The notes beneath the pieces were generated by a model. It saw nothing but the letters and a program-made list of their open reading frames with translations, made no database searches and had not been told where the DNA came from. 59,782 nt of DNA from contig NZ_JBEFDG010000040.1 in the NCBI RefSeq assembly GCF_040137905.1, positions 1 to 59,782 on the forward strand. The letters run 5' to 3'. Position 1 is the stretch's first letter, and each line of letters opens with the position of its first letter. The translations under genes were made by a program, and so were the position numbers. Origin of the DNA: Corticimicrobacter sp040137905 (GTDB lineage: Bacteria; Pseudomonadota; Gammaproteobacteria; Burkholderiales; Burkholderiaceae_B). Of the stretch, positions 1-9,045 are shown one piece after another.

Positions 1-950
1 GGCCAATGTGTCGTCAGGGCATTGACCAGCGACTGCCGACCGCCTTTTTTGTCGCCGGGCCGTCCCAAGGCAAAAGGCACCCCCTTGGGGGGCAGCGCCG
101 GCGCACAGCGACCAGCGTGGGGGGCTTTTTTGGCATCAAGCAACCAGGTCTCGAGATCGACACCCGGCATCAGATCGACATCGATGGGTTGCCCAGGCTG
201 CCAGTAATTGGAAATCTGCAGGATGGCCGGCCCGGACAGCCCCCGATGGGTAAACAGCAGGTCTTCGACGAACGTGCCGGCCTGGCGGCCCTGGCCGGTA
301 CTCAGTTCAGCCTGCAGCGATAATCCGGCCAGAGAGGCAAACGGCTGCCATTGCGCCTGATCGAAAACCAGGGGAACCAGTGCAGGACGAGGTTCGATCA
401 CCTTGAGGCCGAACTGACGCGCCACGCCCAGGCCGAAGTCGGTCGCGCCCAGTTGCGGGATGGCCATGCCGCCCGTGGCAATCACGAGTCGGGGAGCCTT
501 CAGGATGCCCTGCGTCGTATGCACCGTGAACAGGTCGCCTTTTTCCAGCGACTGCACCCGTGCAGGCATGCGCCAGCTTACTTTCCCATGTTCACACTCG
601 CGACAGAGCAAATCGATAATGTCTTCGCTGCTGTTATCGCAGAAAAGCTGCCCACGATGCTTCTCATGCCAGGCGATACCATGCGCATCGACCCGCTTGA
701 TGAAATCATCCGGGCCATAGCCCGCCAGCGCCGAACGACAGAAGTCGGGATTATCGGAGACGAAATTCTCGGGCCCGACACGGCGGTTGGTGAAGTTGCA
801 GCGCCCGCCTCCCGAGATGCGGATCTTTTCGGCCAGCCGCTCGGCGTGGTCGACCAGCATCACGCGACGACCACGCTGCCCCGCCACGGCGGCGCACATC
901 ATGCCGGCCGCGCCGGCACCGATGATGATGACATCAAGGTCAGTGCGCAC
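1..950 (-). CDS. NAD(P)/FAD-dependent oxidoreductase, HI0933/YhiN family (partial, C-terminus beyond left edge)
   Basis: About 316 codons are inside the window; the stop lies past base 1. The frame opens at a GTG at 950, six bases after the stop of the decarboxylase gene, so the two are probably cotranscribed. The start reads into a dinucleotide-binding fold (DVIIIGAGAAGMMCA). Family hallmarks follow: KIRISGGGRCNFTN near residues 43-56, a second flavin-contact motif IATGGMAIPQLGATDFG near 158-174, and a late DAKKAPH segment. HI0933-like proteins are flavoproteins of poorly defined substrate, usually about 400 residues. Odd feature: residues near 280-303 are encoded by a copy of a dispersed GC-rich repeat (41-110) read in frame as an Ala/Pro/Gly-rich loop. 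Family is clear; substrate unknown. Confidence 0.85.
   Translation of the reverse strand, partial: MRTDLDVIIIGAGAAGMMCAAVAGQRGRRVMLVDHAERLAEKIRISGGGRCNFTNRRVGPENFVSDNPDFCRSALAGYGPDDFIKRVDAHGIAWHEKHRGQLFCDNSSEDIIDLLCRECEHGKVSWRMPARVQSLEKGDLFTVHTTQGILKAPRLVIATGGMAIPQLGATDFGLGVARQFGLKVIEPRPALVPLVFDQAQWQPFASLAGLSLQAELSTGQGRQAGTFVEDLLFTHRGLSGPAILQISNYWQPGQPIDVDLMPGVDLETWLLDAKKAPHAGRCAPALPPKGVPFALGRPGDKKGGRQSLVNALTTHW
41..110 (-). repeat. Dispersed GC-rich repeat, copy 1 (inside the FAD oxidoreductase gene)
   Basis: Read on the plus strand, this segment (TTTTTTGTCGCCGGGC..., CCCAAGGCAAAAGGC, then CCCCCTTGGGGGGCAGCGCC) closely matches the reverse complement of 44290-44355, including the flanking T run and the GCGCCGGCGC end. 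It is in frame with the surrounding gene and adds a low-complexity loop. On the minus (coding) strand it keeps a terminator-like C-run/G-run hairpin followed by CTTTT. Confidence 0.7.
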
Positions 951-956
951 CGCCGC

Positions 957-3218
957 TCAATCCTCGATCAGGCAATCGACGTAGTGACGCAATTCGCCAT
1001 TGTCCTGGCGCTCGGTCGCCAAGCCATGCATATCGGTCTCGAAACCGGGGAAACGGGCATTGAACCCCTGGGCAAAGCGCAGGTAATCGACGATGGACCG
1101 ATTGAAGCGCTCGCCCGGAATCAGCAGCGGGATGCCCGGCGGGTACGGGGTCAGCAGTACAGCCGTCACGCGCCCCTCCAGCACCTCGACCGGCACGCGC
1201 TCGATGCGACGATGGGCAATGCGGGCAAAGGCCTCGGATGGAATCAGCGCCGGCTCCATTTCACTCAGGTACATTTCGGTGGTCAGCCGTGCCACGTCGA
1301 ACTCACGGTAGGCCTCATGGATCTGCTGGCATAGGTCGCGCAGGCCCATGCGCTCGTACTGGCGGTGCGCACGGCAGAATTCGGGCAGGATACGCCACAG
1401 CGGCTGATTGCGGTCGTAGTCGTCCTTGAACTGCTGCAGCGATGCCAGCAATGTGTTCCAGCGGCCTTTGGTGATGCCAATGGTAAAGAGGATGAAGAAC
1501 GAATACAGGCCGGTCTTCTCAACCACAATACCGTGCTCGGTCAGGTAACGCGACACCAGGGCGGCCGGAATGCCTGTTTCACCGAAACTGCCGGACACAT
1601 CCAGCCCGGGCGTGACAATGGTGGCCTTGATCGGATCCAGCATGTTGAATCCGGGCGCGATCTCGCCAAAGCCATGCCAGTTGCCGCGATTCTGCAGCAC
1701 CCAGTCCTCACGCTTGCCGATGCCCTCCGGTGCCAGCCCCTCCGGCCCCCATACCTTGAACCACCAGTCATGGTGTCCAAGCTCCAGCGCCACCTTGCGC
1801 ATGGCACGGCGAAAATCCATGGCCTCGCGGATGCTTTCCTCGACCAGTGCCGTGCCACCCGGCGGCTCCATCATGGCGGCAGCCACGTCGCAGGACGCAA
1901 TGATCGCGTACTGCGGCGAAGTGGACGAATGCATCAGGTAGGCTTCGTTGAAGATGTTGCGATCCAGCTTGCGCGCCTCGGGTTCCTGCACGACGATCTG
2001 CGATGCCTGCGAAATTCCGGCCAGCAGCTTGTGGGTGGAGTGCGTGGCAAACACCATGGCATTCTTGCTGCGCGGGCGATCCGACCCGATGGCATGCATA
2101 TCCTTGTAATAAGGATGGAAGGACGCATGCGGCAGCCAGGCCTCGTCAAAGTGCAACGTATCGATGGCATCGCCCAGACGTTCCTTGATCATCTCGACGT
2201 TGTAGATCACGCCATCGTAGGTGCTTTGCGTGAGCGTCAGGATGCGCGGCCGCTTGTTCACCGCATTGCGCGCAAACGGGTGGGCCTCGATCTTGCGACG
2301 GATGCTTTCCGGGTCGAACTCTTCGAGCGGAATCGGCCCGATGATCCCCAGGTGATTGCGGGTCGGACGCAGGAATACCGGAATCGCGCCTGTCATGGTA
2401 ATCGCATGCAGGATCGACTTGTGGCAGTTGCGGTCCACCACCACCACATCGCCCGGTGCCACGTTGGCATGCCAGACAATCTTGTTGGAGGTAGACGTAC
2501 CGTTGGTCACGAAAAAGCAATGGTCGGCATGGAAGATGCGGGCGGCATTGAGTTCGGACTCGGCAATCGGACCCGTATGGTCCAGCAGTTGGCCCAGCTC
2601 GTCCACGGCATTGCAGACGTCGGCACGCAACATGTTTTCGCCGAAGAACTGGTGGAACATCTGCCCCACCGGGCTCTTCAGGAATGCCACGCCGCCCGAG
2701 TGGCCGGGGCAGTGCCAGGAATAGGAACCTTCCTGCGCATACTGCACCAGTTCGCGGAAGAAAGGCGGTGCCAACCCGTCCAGATAGCTTTTGGCCTCGC
2801 GGATGATGTGCCGGGCCACGAATTCGGGCGTGTCCTCGAACATGTGGATGAAACCATGCAACTCGCGCAGGATATCGTTGGGGATATGCTCGGAGGTGCG
2901 CGTTTCACCGTACAGATAGATCGGAATGTCGGCATTACGAAAACGCAGTTCACCGATGAAGGTACGCAGGTTACGAATCGCATGCGCCACATCCTCGGGA
3001 GAGTCGACATCGAACTCCTCGTCATCGATCGACAGGATGAAGGCACTGGCGCGGCTCTGCTGCTGCGCGAACGAACTCAGGTCGCCATAGCTGGTCACCC
3101 CGACCACATCGACGCCTTCGGCCTCGATGGCTGCGGCCAGTGCACGGATACCCAGGCCGGAAGCATTTTCCGAGCGATAGTCTTCGTCAATAATAACGAT
3201 AGGAAAACGGAATTTCAT
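957..3218 (-). CDS. Orn/Lys/Arg decarboxylase, biodegradative fold-type I (AdiA/LdcC family)
   Basis: A 753-residue PLP enzyme, close to the usual 710-755. Order: N-terminal wing domain (about 1-130), PLP-binding core, C-terminal domain. The Schiff-base lysine is K397 in ATHSTHKLLAGISQAS, which matches the AdiA active-site context; VVVDRNCHKS and LHFDEAWL are further core motifs. These cytosolic enzymes decarboxylate arginine, lysine or ornithine, consuming protons in acid resistance or making polyamine precursors. Overall pattern looks closest to arginine-type enzymes, but specificity cannot be settled by eye. The start has AAGGAG eight bases upstream. The FAD oxidoreductase follows six bases after the stop. 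No linked antiporter gene is present. Confidence 0.9.
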   Translation of the reverse strand: MKFRFPIVIIDEDYRSENASGLGIRALAAAIEAEGVDVVGVTSYGDLSSFAQQQSRASAFILSIDDEEFDVDSPEDVAHAIRNLRTFIGELRFRNADIPIYLYGETRTSEHIPNDILRELHGFIHMFEDTPEFVARHIIREAKSYLDGLAPPFFRELVQYAQEGSYSWHCPGHSGGVAFLKSPVGQMFHQFFGENMLRADVCNAVDELGQLLDHTGPIAESELNAARIFHADHCFFVTNGTSTSNKIVWHANVAPGDVVVVDRNCHKSILHAITMTGAIPVFLRPTRNHLGIIGPIPLEEFDPESIRRKIEAHPFARNAVNKRPRILTLTQSTYDGVIYNVEMIKERLGDAIDTLHFDEAWLPHASFHPYYKDMHAIGSDRPRSKNAMVFATHSTHKLLAGISQASQIVVQEPEARKLDRNIFNEAYLMHSSTSPQYAIIASCDVAAAMMEPPGGTALVEESIREAMDFRRAMRKVALELGHHDWWFKVWGPEGLAPEGIGKREDWVLQNRGNWHGFGEIAPGFNMLDPIKATIVTPGLDVSGSFGETGIPAALVSRYLTEHGIVVEKTGLYSFFILFTIGITKGRWNTLLASLQQFKDDYDRNQPLWRILPEFCRAHRQYERMGLRDLCQQIHEAYREFDVARLTTEMYLSEMEPALIPSEAFARIAHRRIERVPVEVLEGRVTAVLLTPYPPGIPLLIPGERFNRSIVDYLRFAQGFNARFPGFETDMHGLATERQDNGELRHYVDCLIED

Positions 3219-3538
3219 GCCTGGTGCTCCTTGGCGACATTATTCATCGGAATAGCATTCATGAATTGAGGTGATAGAAAAATAAAATACCCAGGATATA
3301 TACCCAGATTATCGCACGATAGCATTTTGGAATATACCCAATAGATAAAAACAAATACCTGAAAAAATCCCGACCAAACCGCTGAAAGCCGCACCAGCGC
3401 TTGATTTGGCGGAATTGTAAATCCATACCGATGACAATATGTCGCATATCGGCATGCTTTTCCGAAAGTCGTGAATGATTTTCATGCGGAATAATCCTGA
3501 AAATTACCGGCACACGATTTTCTGCAATATCCGAACCT
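3219..3538. other. AT-rich intergenic region between divergent decarboxylase and ccp genes
   Basis: About 320 bases, clearly richer in A+T than its surroundings. It holds the decarboxylase ribosome site and a 10-base palindrome ATTCATGAAT (3257-3266), and twice the string ATATACCCA. I see no convincing gene; the one longer minus-strand frame (3259-3573) has no recognisable family or good ribosome site. It presumably carries the decarboxylase promoter. Confidence 0.5.
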
Positions 3539-3581
3539 TTGATGTAACGCAAAGATTCCTGCACTGCCAACATGGTTATAT
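3539..3581 (+). promoter_or_regulatory. Predicted FNR/ANR-type class II promoter of ccp
   Basis: TTGATGTAACGCAA (3539-3552) matches the FNR consensus TTGAT-N4-ATCAA at 8 of 10 positions with one perfect half. Its centre (3545.5) is 41.5 bases before about 3587, and TTATAT at 3576-3581 sits where the -10 box of a class II FNR promoter should be. The downstream gene is a cytochrome c peroxidase, a common FNR/ANR target. Confidence 0.55.
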
Positions 3582-3619
3582 GAGGCCTGAAGAAGGTTGT
3601 TCAACCATGGAGAAGCGTT

Positions 3620-4672
3620 ATGTATAACCGACTCGCTCTTGCCATATCCTGTGCATTCCTGGCCGCCAATCCGGCCATGGCCGATCAACAGGTCGTCGAA
3701 AAAGACCTGCGTGCCACTGCACAGAATCTGTTCCAGCCCATCCCGACGGCGGAGCAGATCATCACAGAGCAGAATATCAGCAACGACAAGATCGAACTGG
3801 GTCGCTGGCTGTTTTTCGAACCTCGCCTGTCGGCCAGCCACATCATTACCTGCAATACCTGCCACAGCGTTGGTACCGGTGGCGCAGACAACATCCCGAC
3901 CTCGATCGGCCACGGCTGGCAAGCCGGTCCGCGCAATTCGCCGACCGTGCTGAACGCCGTATTCAACGCCGCCCAGTTCTGGGACGGTCGTGCCGCCGAC
4001 CTGGCCGCCCAGGCCAAGGGTCCGGTTCAGGCCAGCGTCGAGATGAACAGTACACCCGAACACGTCGTGACGACCCTCAAGAGCATTCCCGAGTATGTGG
4101 AATTCTTCCAGAAGGCCTTCCCCGGCGAAAAGGACCCCGTCACCTTCGACAACATGGCCTACGCCATCGAAGCGTTCGAAAAGACCCTGGTCACCCCCAA
4201 CTCGCGCTTCGACCAGTTCCTGGCCGGCCAGTCGGCGCTTGAGCAGCAAGAGTTGCAGGGCCTGGACCTGTTCATCAACAAGGGTTGCGTGGCCTGCCAT
4301 GCCGGCCAGAACGTCGGTGGGCAGGGCTACTTCCCGTTCGGCGTGATCGAAAAGCCGGGTGCCAACATCCTGCCCGAAGGCGACAAGGGCCGCTTTGCCG
4401 TGACGGAAACCGCCGTGGACGAGTACGTCTTCCGCGCCGGCCCATTGCGCAACATTGCCCTGACCGCCCCCTACTTCCACAGTGGGCAGGTCTGGGATCT
4501 GGAGCAGGCTGTTGCCATCATGGGCACCAGCCAGCTCGGCCATGACCTGAACGACGGTGAAGTCAAGGCCATCACGGCCTTCCTGAAGACGCTGACCGGC
4601 GAGCAACCCAAGGTCGAATACCCGATCCTGCCGCCCAGCACCAGGGATACGCCGCTGCCCAAGCCGATGTAA
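3620..4672 (+). CDS. ccp: Di-haem cytochrome c peroxidase
   Basis: A 350-residue periplasmic peroxidase that reduces hydrogen peroxide with electrons from c-type cytochromes. A signal peptide is clear (MYNRLALAISCAFLAANPAMA-DQQ). Two CXXCH haem sites are visible: CNTCH near residue 78 (peroxidatic haem) and CVACH near 223 (electron-transfer haem), the usual bacterial CcpA/MauG-fold arrangement. Mature motifs such as LGRWLFFEPRLS and GPLRNIALTAPYFHSGQVWDL support the family. GGAGAAG lies five bases before the ATG. Upstream is a predicted FNR-type promoter, and a terminator follows at 4743, so it is probably a single-gene unit expressed at low oxygen. Confidence 0.95.
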   Translation: MYNRLALAISCAFLAANPAMADQQVVEKDLRATAQNLFQPIPTAEQIITEQNISNDKIELGRWLFFEPRLSASHIITCNTCHSVGTGGADNIPTSIGHGWQAGPRNSPTVLNAVFNAAQFWDGRAADLAAQAKGPVQASVEMNSTPEHVVTTLKSIPEYVEFFQKAFPGEKDPVTFDNMAYAIEAFEKTLVTPNSRFDQFLAGQSALEQQELQGLDLFINKGCVACHAGQNVGGQGYFPFGVIEKPGANILPEGDKGRFAVTETAVDEYVFRAGPLRNIALTAPYFHSGQVWDLEQAVAIMGTSQLGHDLNDGEVKAITAFLKTLTGEQPKVEYPILPPSTRDTPLPKPM

Positions 4673-4742
4673 TGGCACGCAGGGGCGCTCCCGCCCCTGC
4701 CCCGGTTGCCCGCGCACGGGCAACCGGACGGCACGACACCGC

Positions 4743-4778
4743 AGCCCGTTTTGCCTTTGGCAAACGGGCTTTTTGCGT
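4743..4778 (+). terminator. Intrinsic terminator after ccp
   Basis: AGCCCGTTTTGCC, a three-base loop, then GGCAAACGGGCT followed by TTTT. One T is unpaired in the left arm. A-rich sequence does not flank it strongly on the left, so it acts mainly for ccp. Confidence 0.75.
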
Positions 4779-4825
4779 GTCGGGTCGCCCCAAGGCAAAA
4801 AGCGCCCCCGCACAGGGTAGCGCCT
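4770..4825 (-). repeat. Dispersed GC-rich repeat, copy 2 (shortened)
   Basis: GGGTCGCCCCAAGGCAAAAAGCGCCCCC followed by a diverged GCACAGGGTAGCGCC tail matches the core of the copies at 41-110 and 44290-44355 in the same internal order. It lies between the ccp terminator and the end of dcd, without the long G/C hairpin. Confidence 0.55.
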
Positions 4826-4871
4826 TGTCAGTTCAAGCGGGTCCGGTCCCGCTCCTCCAGGGTCCACAGCG

Positions 4872-5438
4872 TCAGGTACGTGGCAGTGTTACGCCACGCT
4901 GCCCCTGGTACTTGCCGCCGCGATCCTTGTAGGAAGTCTCGCAGGCTTCGTCGCCCTCGAAGAACAGCATCTGGGCACAGCCTTCGCCCGCATAGATCTT
5001 GGCCGGCAACGGCGTGGTGTTGGAGAACTCCAGTGTGACGTGGCCTTCCCACTCCGGTTCCAGCGGCGTGACGTTGACGATGATGCCGCAACGAGCATAG
5101 GTACTCTTGCCCAGGCAGACCGTCAGCACGTTGCGGGGGATGCGGAAGTACTCGACCGTATAGGCCAGCGCAAAGGAATTGGGCGGGATGATGCAGACAT
5201 CACCCTTGAAATCGACGAATGATTTTTCGTCGAAATTCTTGGGATCCACGATCGTGGAATTGATGTTGGTGAAAATCTTGAACTCGTCGGCGCAACGCAC
5301 GTCGTAGCCATAGCTGCTGGTACCGAAGCTGACGATGCGCTCGCCCCGGGCATCAATCCTGACCTGTCCGGGTTCGAAGGGTTCAATCATGCCTGCGGCC
5401 GAAGCCTGGCGAATCCAGCGATCACTTTTAATGCTCAT
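4872..5438 (-). CDS. dcd: dCTP deaminase
   Basis: A 188-residue cytosolic enzyme that deaminates dCTP to dUTP for thymidylate synthesis. It starts MSIKSDRWIRQ and carries family motifs: TSSYGYDVRC near 40, GDVCIIPPNSFALAYTVE near 79-96, LGKSTYARCGI near 109-119, TPLEPEWEGHVTLEFSN near 124-140 (with the catalytic Glu in HVTLE) and the C-terminal YKDRGGKYQGQ lid. Length matches the family. It stands alone on the minus strand between ccp and tamB; this position next to tamB/tamA/apbC/metG is typical of Alcaligenaceae genomes as I remember them. Confidence 0.97.
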   Translation of the reverse strand: MSIKSDRWIRQASAAGMIEPFEPGQVRIDARGERIVSFGTSSYGYDVRCADEFKIFTNINSTIVDPKNFDEKSFVDFKGDVCIIPPNSFALAYTVEYFRIPRNVLTVCLGKSTYARCGIIVNVTPLEPEWEGHVTLEFSNTTPLPAKIYAGEGCAQMLFFEGDEACETSYKDRGGKYQGQRGVTLPRT

Positions 5439-5544
5439 AGGGGCCCTGAAAACCGGCGAGTTTTATACAAGGCGCAAGTATGGCATAGCCGCGGCGCGAT
5501 GTGTTGACATGCGCGCCGCATCTTTGCCATGAGCATGCGCAGGA

Positions 5545-8500
5545 TCAATCCGGCAGGATCAGTCGATAGATCAACTCCAGCCCATTAACCGTGCCGGTCT
5601 TCAAGTCGAGGGACAGTCCCTGCGCCAGCCGGTAGCCGATGCGACCCACGGTTTCGGAGCCGGACAATGCCTGCTCGATGCCCACCGTGATGCCATCGGC
5701 AAAGGTCTTGCTGGCATAGATGAACTGCGAGGACAGGTCATCATCCCCGGTACGGTTCACGCTGCCCGCTACCGTCACATCCGGCAGCAGGCTGCCGGAC
5801 GAGCCCACAGAACCGCTGCGGATACCGACATCATCCAGGCCGAAACGGCGATAGAACGGCTCGCCATTGCCACCGATCAGCGACGCGCCCAGTGACAGCA
5901 GCATCGACGTATCTCCTCCTCCCTCGTCCGGTCCGCGCCCCAGCAGCAGCCAGGACAGTTTTTCGACATCGGAGACTTCAGGATATGAAATCAGGTCGAT
6001 GCGCGGCCGCTGCGCCGTACCAACGACGCGCACACCCGCCCGGACCTGCCCCTCGTTGCGCAAGGCCTCGATATCGAGCAGCGGATTTTCCAGGCTGCCC
6101 TGGAAAGTCAGGATACCTTTCTGCAGGCGTAACCGCTGGCCATAGGCCTCGATCCGACCAGCCCGAGTGCGCAAGGTACCCATGCCTGTCAGGCGTCCAT
6201 CCCTGAGCGTGATCTCCAGCGAACCGACCAGTCCGGCATCGATCCCCAGCCCCACGATATAGAAACGCGGCCCCAGATCGATCTTGAGTTGCATGGACAG
6301 GTCCAGCGCAGATGACTGCGCCACGTGCTGATCCATACTGCGCACAACGATCACATCATCATCGACACGCGGTACGCTGCTGAGCATATCGAGGCCGAAC
6401 CACCCGGCGTCGGCCGTGAGTGAACCCGTAATACTGACCTTGGGCAGCGCTGCATCGATCTCGACCGCCCCCGACAGCATGGCATAGCGGTCCGTACGCT
6501 GCATCGCAGGGAAATGGTGCATCTCGACACGGATCCTGCCCGCCGAGGCCATCAGGTTCCAGTCGCCCGTTGCCTTGACATAGCCATTCTTGACATCGGA
6601 CTCCTTGGCGATCCATTCGCGGGTACGCCATTCGGTTGCCTCGACCCGGACAGAAGCCGGAAAGTACAGTTCATCGAGCAATAGCCGGTCGCCGTCGAAA
6701 CGTGCTGCAAGCCTGCCATCGACCAGCCGGATACCATCATCGACGCGCACGACCCGAAGTTTTTCGCCAGTCACGCGGCCGCGGATATCCCAGTCCTTGC
6801 CGGGCAGCCCCTCGGCCTGCACATCAGCATGCAGGCTCCCTCCCACCTCCAGGGAATCACCGGTCAGCAGCGCCAGCCATGACAGGTCAGCCAGGTCGGC
6901 GCGCAAGGTACCACGGACAGGCACAGTCGGGCTCAGCGCCCAGCCACCAGCAGCCGGCCTGACCAGCAGCAGCGAGCCTTCGCCGCTGGCACTGCCCACG
7001 CGCTGGCTCTGCAATTCCAGGCCGATATCGACCTGGCTGCCCCGCGCACCCGCCGCACGCGCACGCGCCTCGATGCGCAGCTTGTCGAGTCCCAATGCCA
7101 CCTGGGGTTCTCCCGGAATCAGAATATCGCCGCCACGTCGCTCGATGCTGACCGTACCGGTCAGATGCCGGGCCACAGCCAAATCCCATTCTGCAGAAAG
7201 GTTGACGCGCTGTTCGGAGCGGCGTTCATTGAGCACGACCACACCGCCACGCGCATCAGCCGTGGCACTGTCTGCCTGCTGGAAAGCCGCCTTGAACTTG
7301 TCCACCAGGCCGCTGCTGAGCACCAGGTCCGGAATACTGCCCTTGCTCTGGACGCGTTCGCCGGCCCCTGCACTCAAATCATGATCGATCGCCACTTGCT
7401 GATCATCGGGCAAACCCACCAGCAATGTCGTTTTCCCTGCACGCCACTGCAATGGCTGTCCAGGCGGCATGTCCAGCGACAGCGGCAGCGCCTGTTGCAG
7501 TGCCAGAGAAAATCCTGCATGTTCGGCCTGTAACTGCGACAACTGACCCCGCCAGCCCTGCGTGGATACCGACCATGCACCAGAAGCATTGAGCCTGGCC
7601 GAGACCGGGCCCTGGCCCACCACACCCGGCAGGACATCGCGGGGAGCATAGTGGCCCTCCAGTCGCAAGCGATGTGCCTGCAATGTTCCATCGATCTCGG
7701 CCTTCAGGTCGGCCCTCCCCTCGAGGTCCGGCCACAGCGTACCGAACGCAGGCACCGCCAGCTCCAGCATGAGCTTGTCGCCGGCCTGCCCCCAGGCACC
7801 GTTGCCGCGCAGGCCGGCATCCCCCACCTTGAGATCCGACCGGAACGAAGGCAGTCGCCATGTCGTCCAGTCTGGCCCGGCCATATCGGCCCGCAGCGCC
7901 AGGCTGCCGGACACCGCCTGCCGGTTCCAGAGCGCGCCAGGCCCCATCCGCATATCCAGTCCGACATCGAGCGGACGCCCCTGCTCGTCGAGCCGTCCAT
8001 CGATATCCAGATCGGTCGAGATGACCGCCTGCGGCACATCCGCAGGCAGCCAGCGCGACAGGTCGAGGCCACGAATCTTCAGATTGCTTTTCCAGGCCCG
8101 CCAGTCGGGCGTCTGGCCCCCCCCCTCACCCGACCAATCCAGTTTGCCCTCGATGCTGCCACCCTGGGCAATATCGAGCACGATATCGGCCATGCGCACC
8201 GGAAAGGGGGCACGCGGCAACAGATCGGCCTGCGCACGCAGCGACAACCCTGCACCGCTGCCGGCCAGCGTCGTGGTCATGGCGTCGAGCGATCCTTCCA
8301 TTGCCACTGTCAGATCCAGTACGCAGGCAGTTGCCGCATCCTGCCGCTGCACGCGCGCGGGCACGCACAGAACGGATTCTGCGGTCGGCCCCCTGGCCTT
8401 GGCCTGGATCCAGCCATTGAGCGGCCAGGGATCCTGCAGGCCACTCAGGCGCAGGTCGGCGCTCAGGTCGACCTCCGCCTGTTCATGGTTCACCCGCCCC

Positions 8501-9045
8501 TGCGTCAGTACCAGTTGCGCCTGTGCCGCGCCCAGGAATAGTGCCGCTTCGACATCGCTTACACCAACCGGCAGCGCCTCACCATCCTGCAGGAGTTCGA
8601 AACGCCCGACGGCCAGCTTGTCGAGCGCAATGGAAACCGGCAACGCCGGCATGGCAAACGGTGCCTCGTCATCCGGCTCAGGAGCAGAATCCTCCTTGCT
8701 GCTGTGCAATGCCACCCGAACCTGGCCAGCGGAGAGCTCCCGGACCTGCAGGCGCTTCGAGCCCAGCGCCAGCCAGTTGACATCGAGCCGTGCGTTTTCC
8801 AGCAACACCTCGAATGCCGGATCGTTCAGCGAAAAATGCCCGATGGTCAGTCCACCCAGTACGGAGCCGCGCACCTCACGCACCTCCCCCCCGAACTGAC
8901 TGCTGACAGTCTGCAGAAGGAAGCGGGTACCCGGCTGCGAGCCCAGCGCCCAGACCACGAAACCGACCGCAATGGTCAGCAGCATCGCCAGCGCCGGCAG
9001 CCACCAGTAGACCAGCAGCCGCAGCAGGTATTTGAGTGATCTCAA
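5545..9045 (-). CDS. tamB: TamB, inner-membrane-anchored translocation and assembly module / AsmA-like lipid transfer protein
   Basis: An 1166-residue protein with one N-terminal membrane helix (about residues 8-33) followed by a long repetitive beta-rich periplasmic region and the conserved C-terminal TamB (DUF490) domain ending LIYRLILPD. TamB bridges the inner membrane to TamA and helps outer-membrane protein assembly or phospholipid transport. The start is a TTG whose last two bases form the first two of the tamA stop TGA, so translation is likely coupled. Odd feature: nine consecutive G on the coding strand (8117-8125), encoding GEGGGQ, a possible slippage site. Length is typical (about 1100-1300). 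Confidence 0.93.
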   Translation of the reverse strand: MRSLKYLLRLLVYWWLPALAMLLTIAVGFVVWALGSQPGTRFLLQTVSSQFGGEVREVRGSVLGGLTIGHFSLNDPAFEVLLENARLDVNWLALGSKRLQVRELSAGQVRVALHSSKEDSAPEPDDEAPFAMPALPVSIALDKLAVGRFELLQDGEALPVGVSDVEAALFLGAAQAQLVLTQGRVNHEQAEVDLSADLRLSGLQDPWPLNGWIQAKARGPTAESVLCVPARVQRQDAATACVLDLTVAMEGSLDAMTTTLAGSGAGLSLRAQADLLPRAPFPVRMADIVLDIAQGGSIEGKLDWSGEGGGQTPDWRAWKSNLKIRGLDLSRWLPADVPQAVISTDLDIDGRLDEQGRPLDVGLDMRMGPGALWNRQAVSGSLALRADMAGPDWTTWRLPSFRSDLKVGDAGLRGNGAWGQAGDKLMLELAVPAFGTLWPDLEGRADLKAEIDGTLQAHRLRLEGHYAPRDVLPGVVGQGPVSARLNASGAWSVSTQGWRGQLSQLQAEHAGFSLALQQALPLSLDMPPGQPLQWRAGKTTLLVGLPDDQQVAIDHDLSAGAGERVQSKGSIPDLVLSSGLVDKFKAAFQQADSATADARGGVVVLNERRSEQRVNLSAEWDLAVARHLTGTVSIERRGGDILIPGEPQVALGLDKLRIEARARAAGARGSQVDIGLELQSQRVGSASGEGSLLLVRPAAGGWALSPTVPVRGTLRADLADLSWLALLTGDSLEVGGSLHADVQAEGLPGKDWDIRGRVTGEKLRVVRVDDGIRLVDGRLAARFDGDRLLLDELYFPASVRVEATEWRTREWIAKESDVKNGYVKATGDWNLMASAGRIRVEMHHFPAMQRTDRYAMLSGAVEIDAALPKVSITGSLTADAGWFGLDMLSSVPRVDDDVIVVRSMDQHVAQSSALDLSMQLKIDLGPRFYIVGLGIDAGLVGSLEITLRDGRLTGMGTLRTRAGRIEAYGQRLRLQKGILTFQGSLENPLLDIEALRNEGQVRAGVRVVGTAQRPRIDLISYPEVSDVEKLSWLLLGRGPDEGGGDTSMLLSLGASLIGGNGEPFYRRFGLDDVGIRSGSVGSSGSLLPDVTVAGSVNRTGDDDLSSQFIYASKTFADGITVGIEQALSGSETVGRIGYRLAQGLSLDLKTGTVNGLELIYRLILPD

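Noticed and set aside
1365..3269. Plus-strand open frame of 634 codons opposite the decarboxylase gene
   Set aside because: Antisense shadow of a fully conserved decarboxylase; no motif or ribosome site of its own.
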